Positions 22,313 through 33,670 of a stretch of DNA of 64,000 nt are shown piece by piece. This stretch comes from Fonsecaea monophora. Its lineage: Eukaryota; Ascomycota; Eurotiomycetes; Chaetothyriales; Herpotrichiellaceae. Within the stretch, counting starts at the first letter, position 1; the number at the start of each line of letters is the position of its first letter. The notes below the pieces were generated by a model, which worked only from the letters and a program-made list of their open reading frames with translations, searched no databases and was not told the DNA's origin. The translations under genes and the position numbers were made by a program. The stretch spans positions 1 through 64,000 of the forward strand of contig NW_019173971.1 in NCBI RefSeq assembly GCF_001642475.1, in the 5' to 3' direction.

Positions 22313-24814
22313 ATGGAGTACTTCGATTTTGACGACGCCTCTCATGCGATTCCCGCCTTGGACCTTGACGATTGTTCGTCAATCGCAGGTGAGGCATGTG
22401 AGGCGGACGCCACTGACTGCTATGAGTCGCTCTTTTTCGACAAATCAGCGGCACTCCCAACAAGTCGACCGGCGGCCATCAAAATTGTGAAACTCAAACT
22501 AATCAACAATGTCGAAATTGAGGCCATCCCACATCCTTCCGACATCACTGCGGAATACCCAATGTTTCGTGCCAAAGAGCCGTGCGATCTTTGCGCGAGA
22601 ATGGGTCTCGATTGCTTCTTGGCTACAAGAGGTGCACTGGTTGCAGGCTGCACCTGTTGTATCTCTCTGTACCGAGAGTGCAGCTTCGTCCATCCAAAAA
22701 TCCCCAAGGGCTTTGTTAACACTTTAACGGGAATCGCTGAAGACCAGCAAATCATAGAAGGGTCGTTGACTGAACGGAGGAGGGCCATGAAGTCAATGGA
22801 AGAAGGCCGCGGCCGGAAGACTGGTGCTCGGTTTCCGCGTGATGCCGTCAAGATACTGAAGCAGTGGCTTGCTGAACATGCTGATCATCCGTATCCCAAC
22901 GAGCGAGAAAAGGACGAGCTCAAGCAAGTCACCGGCCTCAAAAGAAGCCAGATCTCCAATTGGCTGGCCAATGCACGACGACGAGGCAAGGTCAGGCCTG
23001 CCGAATCTGGTCCATCCTCACCCATGCTGGGGGCAATTGATATCCCTCACAGGGTTGACAACCCGGACATTGCAGATCTCAACCCCCTAGACAGATGGAA
23101 AGCTTCACCACCTGAACACGAACCTGCATCCATGACTGCCATTGCTCGAGCCGTCACTTCCACCCCTCTACCAGTTCGCAATCCATCTCTGCCCAGTATT
23201 CATGGCTCCAGGCCAAGCTCGAAGAGGGCGTCGAGCGAAGACGATTCGTCCTTTTCCATGTTCCGTGCGCCGTCGGTGAGCAGTTTTGGAACCAGGGAAT
23301 CCAGCAATTCCGATCTTACCTTTGCTTCCTCTCGGTCGAATCGGTCCAAAGGATCTTTTGCATCGTCCCAAGATCGACGCAGGCGTAGGCGAGCTCCCGT
23401 GGCTCAACGAACAGCTGCGCAACAGGCTAAATCCAGGGCTGCGAGGATATTCCAATGCACATTCTGTACGGATTCTTTTCCCGCCAAGTATGACTGGCAG
23501 AGGCATGAAAAGTCTCTCCATCTTGCTCTGGAGCGGTGGACATGTTGTCCTAATGGTGGTACAATGAACGATGCACTGACCGGAATGGTACTTTGCGTCT
23601 TCTGCCGCGAAGCCAACCCATCTACGGATCACTTGGAGTCGCACAATTTCACCGCATGCCAAGAGAAGACATTGCAAGAACGCACCTTTTATCGGAAGGA
23701 TCACCTCAGCCAGCATCTGAAATTGATGCACAATGCAAAAGTCCAATCTCACATGGATACCTGGAAGAGCACCACCAACGAGATCAAGTCTTCTTGCGGC
23801 TTCTGCCCGTCCAAGTTCACCACTTGGCAACAACGAGCAGATCATCTCGCTGCTCATTTCCGGAATGGTTCGGACATGAACAACTGGAGCGGTGGATGGG
23901 GCTTTGAGCCATTTGTCGAAAGACTGGTCGAGAACGCCATCCCACCTTACCTCATCGGCCACGAGAGGACCACGATGGATCCATACGTCGCCAGGTTGAC
24001 GGCAACGCCGTCCGCCAATACCGACGGAGGATTGACCAACGGCACTTCCGCCGAAAGCACGGAACCTGATCAAATGACTCGAGATTCTAATTGCTGGGGA
24101 CGACTAGAGCAGGAATTGAGCAAATTTGTATCGCAACAAAGAGTGGCAGGTCGCCTTCCCTCAGATAAGGAGCTGCAGGATCAAGCTCGCATGATCATTT
24201 ACGAGGACAACGATCCTTGGAACTGGACCTGTGCGGACAATCAGCAGTGGCTCGACACTTTCAAGTATCAGCAGGGTATTGGGAATGTCACAGACGCAAT
24301 GATACCGACCCACACGCTGGCCGAAGTACCTATACTCGCTCCGTACGTGATCAAGGGCGGGCTGAAGTCGAAGCCTCCGACTGCTCAACATCAACGCAGA
24401 ACTTTGAGCACTGATACCAACTCTTTCCCAGCCATGACACCCGACTGTGGGAGCGTCCCCAATTCGACCACAGCAGGAACATTTGACAACGGCATGGACC
24501 TTGACTTTGACAGCATCGACTTTAGCAACCTCGATCTCGGAATGGTCGACGATTTGAACTTCGACCTGGGCCTCGACAATAGTCAGGGAGGGGGGATAGG
24601 CGTCTCGTTGGCGCCTTCAACGCCGTTCTCATCGAGTGTGCAGGCTGACTCTTTGTTCGGCTCATACGGGCTGAATCCCCAGATGGGCATGGGCATGGAC
24701 ATGAACCCCAAGGTGCCTCTTCAGCAACAGACATCACAGCCCAGCAGCAATGGTCAATTCATGAGCAGCCGAGACCTAAACCAGCTGTCTGGGTACGTCG
24801 CAGGGTTTAACTAA
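22313..24814 (+). CDS. homeodomain (KN/TALE type) and C2H2 zinc-finger transcription factor
   Basis: Intronless, 833 residues, ATG in an AACCATGG context. A cysteine-rich segment (CDLCARMGLDC ... CTCC, residues about 91-124) precedes a TALE-type homeodomain at about 171-226. Its recognition helix SQISNWLANARRR keeps the invariant Trp and Asn. C2H2 fingers follow: FQCTFCTDSF...H...H near 392-415, and a later CGFCPSKFTTWQQRADHLAAH finger. Long serine-rich linkers and an acidic/glutamine-methionine-rich C-terminus suggest activation segments. This combination defines a fungal family of nuclear regulators; targets are unknown. The protein appears complete. Confidence 0.9.
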   Translation: MEYFDFDDASHAIPALDLDDCSSIAGEACEADATDCYESLFFDKSAALPTSRPAAIKIVKLKLINNVEIEAIPHPSDITAEYPMFRAKEPCDLCARMGLDCFLATRGALVAGCTCCISLYRECSFVHPKIPKGFVNTLTGIAEDQQIIEGSLTERRRAMKSMEEGRGRKTGARFPRDAVKILKQWLAEHADHPYPNEREKDELKQVTGLKRSQISNWLANARRRGKVRPAESGPSSPMLGAIDIPHRVDNPDIADLNPLDRWKASPPEHEPASMTAIARAVTSTPLPVRNPSLPSIHGSRPSSKRASSEDDSSFSMFRAPSVSSFGTRESSNSDLTFASSRSNRSKGSFASSQDRRRRRRAPVAQRTAAQQAKSRAARIFQCTFCTDSFPAKYDWQRHEKSLHLALERWTCCPNGGTMNDALTGMVLCVFCREANPSTDHLESHNFTACQEKTLQERTFYRKDHLSQHLKLMHNAKVQSHMDTWKSTTNEIKSSCGFCPSKFTTWQQRADHLAAHFRNGSDMNNWSGGWGFEPFVERLVENAIPPYLIGHERTTMDPYVARLTATPSANTDGGLTNGTSAESTEPDQMTRDSNCWGRLEQELSKFVSQQRVAGRLPSDKELQDQARMIIYEDNDPWNWTCADNQQWLDTFKYQQGIGNVTDAMIPTHTLAEVPILAPYVIKGGLKSKPPTAQHQRRTLSTDTNSFPAMTPDCGSVPNSTTAGTFDNGMDLDFDSIDFSNLDLGMVDDLNFDLGLDNSQGGGIGVSLAPSTPFSSSVQADSLFGSYGLNPQMGMGMDMNPKVPLQQQTSQPSSNGQFMSSRDLNQLSGYVAGFN

Positions 24815-25982
24815 CCTTTGAGAAGACAAAGAGAGAGTGAAAGTGAGAGTGAGAGGAAGGCAAGGAACAGATTGGAAGGGTGGATATTGGAGAGTATTTC
24901 AACACTATAACGGACAGACAGATGACGACGACATTGGTCCATGTGTGAGATGTTGCATGCACTCACTCAACTGTCATGCGGAGGGCGCAGGGCTCAATCC
25001 AGGCAAAATAAGAAGAACATGGCGCCATTGGCCCACAGACCAGGTCACCAGGTAACTACTACGACGAGCAGAATTAAAAAGTAATCAAATAACATTTTAA
25101 TGAGAACGGGCTCTTTTGATCTTGTCACACTCTCCTGCTTTCGCACGCGCGCCCTACGTCTGTCAAGGCTGGTTGGCAACGCTTTGGTCGGCTTTCGGCC
25201 TTGTCGGGAAAAAAGAGATTCCGCTTCCGAACACACCACTCACTCACTCGTTCTTCGATCAAGAGCAAGGGTGAGAGCGAATCCAGTCCTGCGTGAAATC
25301 AATCTCAGGTACGTACGTGCTGGGAGTAGTTTCTTGGATGTGACCCCCTCTAGGCACACAGAAGAGGAAGAGAGGGTTGACAAATTATCACCCAAGTAGA
25401 CCGAGATGGCGGGCGCAGGGCACGGGCACAGGCACGACTGGCAAAGAGGCTTAAACCTTCAACCGCCGGTTTATCTTCACATGTCAGAAATCCAATATGT
25501 TTTTTTCTTTCCACTTGTTCCGCGTATCTGGTCTGGCCATCCACCCCCAGCACGGCCCCAGCTCGTGCAGGCTCAACAAAACCACAAAAGGAGCTACTAA
25601 CCACCTGGAGAACAAATCTTATCCTCTCATCCTCTCATACAGCCCACCTGCCTGCGTGCTATCTTGTCCCCTTTTCCAAGTTCGTCCTTGGCTTTCGCCT
25701 CGAGTATGCGGGATAATGTCGTGCATCATCGGATTATGTGCATGTGAAATGCCCACATGCCATCGCCGAGTACCTCACAACATTCGCTCACATCATCTCC
25801 ATGCTGCACTAACTTCCTGAGGTTGCGCCTTCATATGAGCGCTTCTTACCCCAGAATTCAGCTTCCAACCAGGACCTACGGACAGAAAGAAACCCTACTT
25901 ACCTCTCACGATCCTCCTTGACTTCCTTAAACAAACAGACCCGAGGAACTGTCCCCCTATCCCCTGAACATTAGCGCTCAGA
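24815..25982. other. intergenic region
   Basis: No gene recognised. It contains the 3' flank of the homeodomain gene and the promoter/leader of the next gene. Confidence 0.45.
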
Positions 25983-26933
25983 ATGGCAAGCGTTGTCCCT
26001 CGACCTGATGCGAAGGTGTCTGAGCAAGAGCAGGTACATTGCGAACAGTTCTCCAGATCGACCATCTACACCATGATTCCCTCCATGGTCCGTTCGAAGA
26101 TACCTGTTCTGACCTCTCTTCGGCATACTGCAAGGACGGTTGTCCTTCATGGCGCAAGTGTCCGTAGGAGAGCATACAACTTTTCCTGTGTCGAATCTAC
26201 CAAAGAGAAGGACTATGAGGTCGCGTCGACTAGCAACTCCAGTGGAGCTACGACACCCATGATCAGAGCAGACAGCCCGGAAGGAGGCGTACCTCCGCAA
26301 GATCTGGCTTTGAGAATGCTGCCACCCTTGGAGGCAAGATCAGGTGTAGACTGGGATGTTGCACTCACTGGGGTCAGGCTATGGGTCAACGCCAAAACCC
26401 AAGCAGAACAAGGAGGAGACCCGGTTGCGCTGCGGAGCATGCACATAGATGCGTTGCGGTATATGCACATGGCCCTTCCCTCAGATCTGACATTGCTCGA
26501 AATTCAGACTCTGCGGGCTAGCATGGCACCTCAACTCTTCACCCAAGAAGAAATCATCACAGACTACCGTACCCAACGACAGCCCAACATCCTCCGTCAA
26601 GGTGTTGCACATGCTGTATGCTGGCTTGTCGCTGGATTGCTGCTGGTTCTGCCGATTATCATGACCCTTCTCAATCGACTTCTCCAGTTTGAGCGCGAAC
26701 ATCAGGTCACCGAGCGAGTACTCGCCAATGGTCTTGACCTGACTTCGGCTCTTGGTGAGCGTGGTGTAGAGTTGCACCAGGCGATTGCTCGTTTCAAGGA
26801 CGGACGGGTAGGAGGTGCTTGTGTGGATTTTGGAACGTGGTTCCTGGAAGGGATTGTTGGTGGCGTAAATGATGGCATTGATGCTGTGGCTCGAAATCGA
26901 AGAAAAGCGCCCGTCACAAATTATCCCAGCTGA
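25983..26933 (+). CDS. hypothetical single-pass membrane protein
   Basis: Intronless frame of 316 residues from ATG 25983. I do not recognise the family. One strongly hydrophobic segment (about residues 212-232, VCWLVAGLLLVLPIIMTLL) is followed by a charged stretch and an amphipathic C-terminal part. The N-terminal ~100 residues are polar and serine/arginine-rich. No signal peptide is evident, so a tail-side or organelle membrane location is possible. Codon structure is consistent and the following gene is in the same direction. Function unknown. Confidence 0.65.
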   Translation: MASVVPRPDAKVSEQEQVHCEQFSRSTIYTMIPSMVRSKIPVLTSLRHTARTVVLHGASVRRRAYNFSCVESTKEKDYEVASTSNSSGATTPMIRADSPEGGVPPQDLALRMLPPLEARSGVDWDVALTGVRLWVNAKTQAEQGGDPVALRSMHIDALRYMHMALPSDLTLLEIQTLRASMAPQLFTQEEIITDYRTQRQPNILRQGVAHAVCWLVAGLLLVLPIIMTLLNRLLQFEREHQVTERVLANGLDLTSALGERGVELHQAIARFKDGRVGGACVDFGTWFLEGIVGGVNDGIDAVARNRRKAPVTNYPS

Positions 26934-27266
26934 TGATATGCTTCGATGTTATGCATAGACCTGAACACTATAGAATTGTAAGACACTCACATTCTTCATC
27001 TTGTCAAGTATAGGCGGTGATGGTGTCTTTCCGTTTCTCTCACATCTTCCGCTTGACGCCCTGCAATCCAGGTGCCATACTCATCGGCGACCAACACAGC
27101 TCATTTCACTCGCCGAGCCACACAGGGCGCGGCTGGTGAGGCTCCCTCTCCAACCGCGCCGATAGGGCTTGAGGGTCCTTTGGGTCTCGGCGTGGGGCAC
27201 GATGGAGGAGTTTGTCTCCGCCATTTCCAACTCAAATCTCCAACTCGCATTTCCTCTTTCACAACA
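26934..27266. other. short intergenic region
   Basis: 333 bp between tandem genes; presumed promoter of the FTS-like gene. Nothing else seen. Confidence 0.45.
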
Positions 27267-28390
27267 ATGTCCCTTCATTCTTTGCTTCCTTCCTTTCGAA
27301 GACAACAACTTGTGTTGGACTTGTGAGTGAGTCACTGAGACGCTGAGCACATGGACTGACACTTCTCCAAGCTCTGCTCTGAGAGGACATTGTCCAGACG
27401 GGCTTTATGTTTCACTTACTCCTGGCGACCCTTGTGTCTGGGCCGCTGTCATCTTCGTCCGCAAAGGTAGGTACCACCAGTCTCTCCACGCCTTTCGCAT
27501 TTGCAGTAGTATCATCAGAAGACTTCTTGGAAGCTGACATGAAGTGCTTAGGACCGTACGCAGGAGCGATTCTTCGCTTCCAGATCTCTTTTCCAGACAC
27601 CTATCCCGATCTGCCTCCGCTCATCACCTTTTCGACTGATATCTTCCATCCTCTGATCGTGCCTTTGACTACATACACCTTTAGTGCCAGTAGTCTTGAT
27701 GCATCAGGCACTGTCAGCGCCTCAGATGGATATCGCCTGCCCCCAGGAACATTCAGTTTGCGCTATGGATTTCCTCAGTGGTTCACAACAAGCACTTCGT
27801 CAGAAGGCAGCTCTTTAAATGCAATCAAGCAGGGAGACTCACATCCTTTGGTTCATCGCAGTTCGACTTCTGACGGAAAGGCTGCCTCCGAGAGTCCTCA
27901 GATTGATCCACGACCTCAAAATCGCGGCTTGATCATTTTGAACTTGCTTCAACACGTACAAGATGCTTTCGAAGACGAAGGGTTGCTGGACAGACTCCCT
28001 CTGGAAACTGTTGGAGACCCCAGTGCGTGGCACGCATGGCGCGCACACCGTGGACGCGTGGAGCGGCCTGTCGAGTCCCTGACGCCTGCAACCGAAGGCA
28101 AAGATGCCGCTCCATCATCGCCAAAAAATCCCGGAGAATGGAAGTGGGACGGTGTCTGGGAGTCACGCGTGAGGAACGGTATCGAAGCCAGCATAAGTGA
28201 AGCAACCCTGTTTGGTAGCACTGCCGGTACTCGAGCTGGGCCTGCGGCGATGGACACCACAAGCATGGATCCCCACCAAAGAATCCTGGCTGCGGCTGAT
28301 CGACAAATCCGTTTCTCCAAGTTGAGCGACGAGCTTTTGGATAAGGTCAAAGACGAAATATCAGCCTCTGCCTCTGCCACGCCGACCTAA
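27267..28390 (+). CDS. FTS/AKTIP-like ubiquitin-conjugating enzyme variant
   Basis: Three exons, 27267-27322, 27372-27466 and 27552-28390, with introns of 49 and 85 bp, give 329 residues. The E2 (UBC) fold is seen from PDGLYVSLTPGDPCVWAAVIF through GPYAGAILRFQISFPDTYPD and LPPLITFSTDIFHPL. At the place of the catalytic HPN...Cys the sequence reads IFHPLIVPLTTYTF with no cysteine, so it is a UEV-type, probably inactive, E2. Sequence and long C-terminal extension fit the FTS/AKTIP family. In A. nidulans and animals this protein joins Hook and FHIP to link dynein to early endosomes. The first coding exon is only 56 nt, so the start is less certain than the body. Confidence 0.82.
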
Positions 28391-29277
28391 TGAGGAGGTT
28401 CCGCAAACGTTGAACGAGCCAATGAGAAAGTGATCAAGGTCGCCTGAATCTCTTGCCAGTCGAGCCTTGCGATCGCCGAGTTCCTGCACCAGCTATCATT
28501 GATAGTGCCTTCTCAATCTGCGACCGGAAGACACAAAAGCCTGTGGACGCTCTTACCGTGCCAACACAAGCATGTACCCAACATTTCACTCCTCCGCAGC
28601 CTCATATCTTACTTCTCTCCCATACTGGTTATCCTGCACCGATAGTCCGTATGGTTGCTGCTTTGGTTTTGCATCACAAGCCACATGAAGTATAGCGTGT
28701 ATGGCTTCCTCATATGACTGATGCACTGAAGAACGACGAAATTGTCAACCCAAACGGCACGGTGTTCGGCATACTCATCGTCGGAACTGTTACATTGCTC
28801 GTTGATGTCGAAACTTCCTCGGTCTTCGGCATATTGGCATATCCCGAGCCTGCCAGGTACTGAGTGTCACACATACCTGTACCGACCTGCGAAAAGCTCC
28901 AGCTCCCTAACTTGTGTCGAGGCCAACGCTGGTTCCTCGTCCGTCTCCTTCGAATCACTCCCCCAATACGTCAACTACTCCCTGGACATCTGGCAAATCG
29001 AGAAGACAAGGGCTCTGTGATCCACACAACGCTCCTCTCCCCGAGGAGAAACCTTAAATGTATATAAAAATTAGCGACTGGGTTGATCAACGGATGTTGG
29101 GCTCCGCTGCAAGGAGCGTTCGTGTGTTGTTTGTGAATGAGTGTGTGCGAGAAAGAGGACGAGTTTTGGCGACAGCGCTGCTTGTTGGTAGCGCCAGAGC
29201 CAGTGAGCAAAGACAGTAGAAGGTGGCATCTTATTTAGCCATCGGCGGCCTTGAAGTTTTGGGACTCTGTGACTATC
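28391..29277. other. intergenic region
   Basis: About 890 bp without a recognisable gene, between tandem genes. Confidence 0.45.
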
Positions 29278-31347
29278 ATGGACAGAGAAGATATCGACGC
29301 GACCCCAAGGGTTCTGAGAGTGAGAAATCCGGAGTCGCAGGAGAAAGCAGAGGATGTGGATGGCTTATCACAGTTTGACGATGACAAGGCTGCGAAGTTC
29401 TCACTGAGGTCAATTTCGGCTTCACTGTCTTCGATCTGGGCCAGGAGGAAAGCCAGTACCAGCACCTCCTGTTCTCAGTCCGAGTCCAGCCAAGACCAAA
29501 GTTGGTCTGTCGCACCCGATCTGAATTTGGACCTGGACGACAGTCTACCTTCACGCAGCTGCGTCTCCTTCTCAACCTTTACTACCCGCAAATCTTCCTC
29601 TCGAGCGCTCAAGAAGAAGAGGCTGAGCTCCCAGAAGGACATCAAGGTAAGCAAGCACCTTTCCTCAGGCGTTGTGACCTCCTCACAAAGGATTTCCTGG
29701 GCTAAACTACCATAGACTTCTTCACAGACTTGCCCTTCTGTTTCCAAGCCAACTTACCGTCATCTCATCCATCCACAAACAGTTCACAGGCGATTTCCCA
29801 TAGACGTGGAAGACGAGGTATGTAGCCGATAGGAGTCTAAGTCTCGTCATCGTCTGAACTCCCAACTGATGATATTTCAACAGTCCTCATTGTACAGCTT
29901 TGCATCTTTCTCCACCGATCATTCCTCAAGACACTCAAGAAGGCCCCGTCACGATCCAGCGAAGAGGCAGCCATACGCCGTCGGACAGACAATCTCATCA
30001 ACCATGGCGTCAAATCTTCCCAACGGGGTCTACATGAATGGTTTCGCAACTGACGAGGAGAGACGAGCTATGGCACCGAATAATCACGTCAATGCCCATG
30101 CTGTTCAAGCACCCACCTTTCAAGACATCTTACATCTCCGTGACGCTCTCGCAGACGAGGCTTTTGAAACACCGTCTTTCCGGACTCCTGCTTACCAACA
30201 TGGGCCACTAGTCAATGGGGAGACGGTACCGTCCGCTCCACCTCCCACTCTTGCCAGTGCAATTCACACTCTAGAGTCTGTTGATACCTCCATCAACCAT
30301 GATCATATCCAGCCTCAGTCCGATGTCGGTCATTTTCGCGATAACTACGGCAACTTTGGAGGGAGCTACCATCGCAATCCTCTACAGCATCCACCGGCTG
30401 CACGCAACATTCGAATTGCCCCATTGCCAGCCATCGCGGCACTAAAAGTGGAGACTTTTGCATTCAATGTCTTGGAAACAGGTGCAAAATCAACCATGGC
30501 CACATATGTCACATTCGACCTTACCGCCGTCAAACAGAACAACATCGAGACGCAAGGGCGTGGCCTCCAAACTCAAGACCGGTCTTATCTGCTCATGGAA
30601 AATAACGAAGGTTCCTTGATTGATCTTCAAATCCAGACCAATGTCAACGGTCCTGCCAGCAAGCTCTTTGAGGTCGGGGTTGAAAAGATTCACAAGCTGT
30701 GTCACAAAGACCGCTGGAGTGTTTTACTCAAGCTCGGTGCGAAAGAGAACACCCTGAGGTCCAGACTCTCCAGCTCCCTGCGATCAGACACTCGAGCAAC
30801 ATCATCCCTTTCATTGATCGACCAATTCCTGGCAAGCCTTAAGATGGACGGCAAGAGAAGCGAACCAGTCTCTGTCGAAGCAGTAATCCAATATCGCCAT
30901 GCATTTCTGCCGGATGATACGACTTTGGAGACTCGTGCCGTCTGCCACGTTGGCTCGCTCGCTTCCGCCTCGTCCATGGACGCCATTGAAGCTGGAGTGC
31001 TCGCAAGCTCCATTGTTCATGCCCTGGATCCAGGGATCAACACTGTCAAGCTGCTCTCGATCGAGCGACCAGAGCAACAGCACCATCTGGAGTTGGGTGG
31101 CGCCCAGGCGCTGGCACTCATCTACGACTTCCGACATGCGTTGGGCCATGTCGTTTCCGAATCGGTAACCTGGGACCTTGCGGTCCTAGAGACCTATTAC
31201 CGACAAGTCCAGGTGTTGGAGTTTGCGTCTCCGCAAACTTCAACACCCCGAGATACCCTTCGCCGCCGTGTGGCAACGGTGGCGAAGAGGTTCTCGCCGA
31301 GGAAGTCTGGTGGTGGTGGCCCTGGCGCCGAGGGGCGCGTGGAATAG
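29278..31347 (+). CDS. hypothetical protein, possible C-terminal readthrough extension
   Basis: Three phase-0 exons (29278-29646, 29716-29817, 29884-31347; introns 69 and 66 bp) encode 644 residues. I do not recognise the family. The N-terminal part is serine-rich, acidic and basic by turns (DREDIDATPRVLRVRN; RALKKKRLSSQKDIK), then a disordered segment, then a compact-looking region from about residue 340 (IAPLPAIAALKVETFAFNVLETG) to the end. The frame closes with TAG at 31345, but the same frame continues for 68 sense codons to a TGA at 31552-31554 (see findings). A later in-frame ATG at 30004 could also start a shorter protein. Role unknown. Confidence 0.6.
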
Positions 31348-32254
31348 GATGCCACGGGGTGTGGCGTTGGCGCGGGCGGCGGTGGTGTTGGTGGTGTCGG
31401 TGATGGTGCAAAGGGCGAGGACGAGGACGAGGAGAGTGTCCATAGCATGGACGAGGCTGCCCTCGTGTGGCAGCATATGAGGGAGGCCTCCGGGCTGAGT
31501 GACGAGGCCGAGAGCCTCTACGAGACGGGAGTTTGGGGGCCGCCCTGGCTATGAGGGCCAATCAATTCTACATCCAATATGTCCTGTTTCCGTTTCTTTC
31601 TTGCGTGACATTGTAGCTGGTAACGATCGCCTGTAGGCCGTGTAGTTTCCGGGCAGCGTGGGACAGATGGATTGTTTTGCGAATGATGCACGCAATGCCT
31701 TGCCCAGCAATGACTGCCAGCATCCACATACATGGGGTTGTCGCTCATCCCGAGTGCAAGTGAGGCGCCGGCACCGCTAGTGGCGCTCTGGAGATGGAGG
31801 GAGCAAGGGACTTGTGTATATATGGCTACAAGTAAATATGCATGTGTACTTACACTAACTACTTGGAGAGAATCGACGCGAGAAATAGAACCCGATTGGA
31901 TTATGGGAAGGGACACATATCAGGGACAGAATATAATGGGGTCTTGGGAGTATATACAAAATCCAGTCGTATCCTATCTTTTGATTGTTTCATTTTGTCT
32001 CATTCTCTCATCTCATTCTCTGGTCCCTTTTCTTGATTTTGGGAAAAGCACTTCTCTCATCCTCTGCCTTTCTAGTGGGGGTTGCTCGTGGTCAGTACGG
32101 GAGGCCAGATATCGTGGTCGAGTGGCGGCGTGTTCATCTGCGTTTTTGGCTGGCGCAGACGTCTGCGGAGATCCATTTGCGGCCGGCATACTCAGTCCAG
32201 AATGGCATCCGTCAAATGGATCTCTGATCGACACCTGTGCCTCTTCTCCTCGGT
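31348..32254. other. 3' flank and convergent intergenic region
   Basis: 31348-31554 is in-frame coding-like continuation of the upstream gene. From 31555 to 32254 no gene is recognised; it separates two convergent genes. Confidence 0.5.
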
Positions 32255-33670
32255 TCAGGGTTCAGTGACCTCTGTGCCAGCCTCATTGTCTTCCTTCCTT
32301 TGTGTCTCGACCCCCTCCGGTCGACTCTTTTCTTCTGTCGTGCCATCCTTCCAGCTCACGGGGACCCCGTCATCTGTAAATCTCGCCCATTCGAACCACC
32401 CGCATCCCTCGCCGCCACCTGGCTTATTCCCAACCTGACACATCCACATATACCTACCCCGGTTAGCCCGCTGTTTCTGCACCGTTTTTAACACACAAGG
32501 GGTTCCGCATCTACACTTTGGGGTGTGTTTGGGGCGAAATTCTTCTCGGTACCACCTATAGGTGATGTTGATGCGCTTGTTACCAGCGATCGGATGGGGA
32601 GTGACAGTAGGGGCGGGTGCGATGCTGTGTTTCCACTCCTCCTGCATCTCAGCATGCATCACAAGGAGAGAGTTGTGGGGGAGATGGATTGCGATTTGGC
32701 CTGACTTGTCTGCTGCAGTGGCAGAGGTGCCTTCAGATTTGTCGGTTTCGTCAGGATCGTCCTTGGGCACGATCCGTCGAACGCGGAACTCTCTCGCAAC
32801 CCCGAGACTCAAGCTCCCTATGATGGCCCGAGGCCCAAGATAGGAGAGTTGATCAGAATGGTAGCCCACATGCTGTGCGCCACCATCATAACAATTGACA
32901 AAGGCGGCGTTGGGTTTCCATACTTGGGGTGATTGGTATTTCAATTTTTTCCCTTCCGGGTAAAAATCACGAATCCGAATGGCAATCTCCCTGTTCACAG
33001 CGTCACGAACCAGACCGCTGACTTGCTTCATGACAGGTAGAATCTCCCTGATATCTCCGAGATCATTGCCATTGTAGTAATATTCGCTTCTTTGTCGCTC
33101 CACATCTGCCAGGCTGTCGACGTAGAAACAAGCTGTGTGCGGGGACTTGACCACATTGTCAAAGATTTTGAACTGAATAGAGTCGTAGCTGGGGACTTCA
33201 GCAAGGAGCTCTTCTAGAAGGGCGTTTGCAAGGCTGGAGGGAAGGAAATTGTGGATTATGGAACAAGGTGTGTGGTTAGCGATATCGTACGGCGTGTAAA
33301 GGTGAAGAGTTTTGCCCTTTCTGGTCAGCGGTTGCTGCGATGTTGATTTTGATGGGCTCTTGTTCTCTAACGCATACGGGAGACCAGTCTGCATACTGGC
33401 CCCAGTCATTCGACGCTTGGATGGCGGAGAGGCATGTTGCTTGACGGTCGAGAGCGCCTTGATGGCAGCATCTACCAAGCCGTCACAGCCGAGCAGGATT
33501 TCCAGTAAGTCATCCTGAGACCTGTGTGGGTGCAGGGATGACAGAATTGCCAGTTTGACGTCGGTTGACTCTTCGTCCTCGTCGATCAGAGGTCTGGCAT
33601 CGGCTCTGTTGGGAGATTCACTCCGCAGCGGCGACACGCGACGTCGCTTTCGCAAAGTGAACGGGTCCAT
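32255..33670 (-). CDS. CUE - AlkB dioxygenase - GRF zinc finger DNA-repair protein
   Basis: Intronless, 471 residues, ATG at 33670. Domains: CUE-like ubiquitin-binding segment (residues about 37-74, LAILSSLHPHRSQDDLLEIL); AlkB-type Fe(II)/2-oxoglutarate dioxygenase (about 120-376) with HSD (His271, Asp273), distal His348 in WKHSIAP and the RINITYRWY segment supplying Arg366 and Arg372; GRF zinc finger (about 386-428; CRCGTPC, then WMCQ and GCGWFEW). All catalytic residues are present. AlkB enzymes remove methyl lesions such as 1-methyladenine and 3-methylcytosine; GRF fingers bind single-stranded nucleic acid. Divergent from PEX7 with a 455-bp gap. Confidence 0.92.
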   Translation of the reverse strand: MDPFTLRKRRRVSPLRSESPNRADARPLIDEDEESTDVKLAILSSLHPHRSQDDLLEILLGCDGLVDAAIKALSTVKQHASPPSKRRMTGASMQTGLPYALENKSPSKSTSQQPLTRKGKTLHLYTPYDIANHTPCSIIHNFLPSSLANALLEELLAEVPSYDSIQFKIFDNVVKSPHTACFYVDSLADVERQRSEYYYNGNDLGDIREILPVMKQVSGLVRDAVNREIAIRIRDFYPEGKKLKYQSPQVWKPNAAFVNCYDGGAQHVGYHSDQLSYLGPRAIIGSLSLGVAREFRVRRIVPKDDPDETDKSEGTSATAADKSGQIAIHLPHNSLLVMHAEMQEEWKHSIAPAPTVTPHPIAGNKRINITYRWYREEFRPKHTPKCRCGTPCVLKTVQKQRANRGRYMWMCQVGNKPGGGEGCGWFEWARFTDDGVPVSWKDGTTEEKSRPEGVETQRKEDNEAGTEVTEP

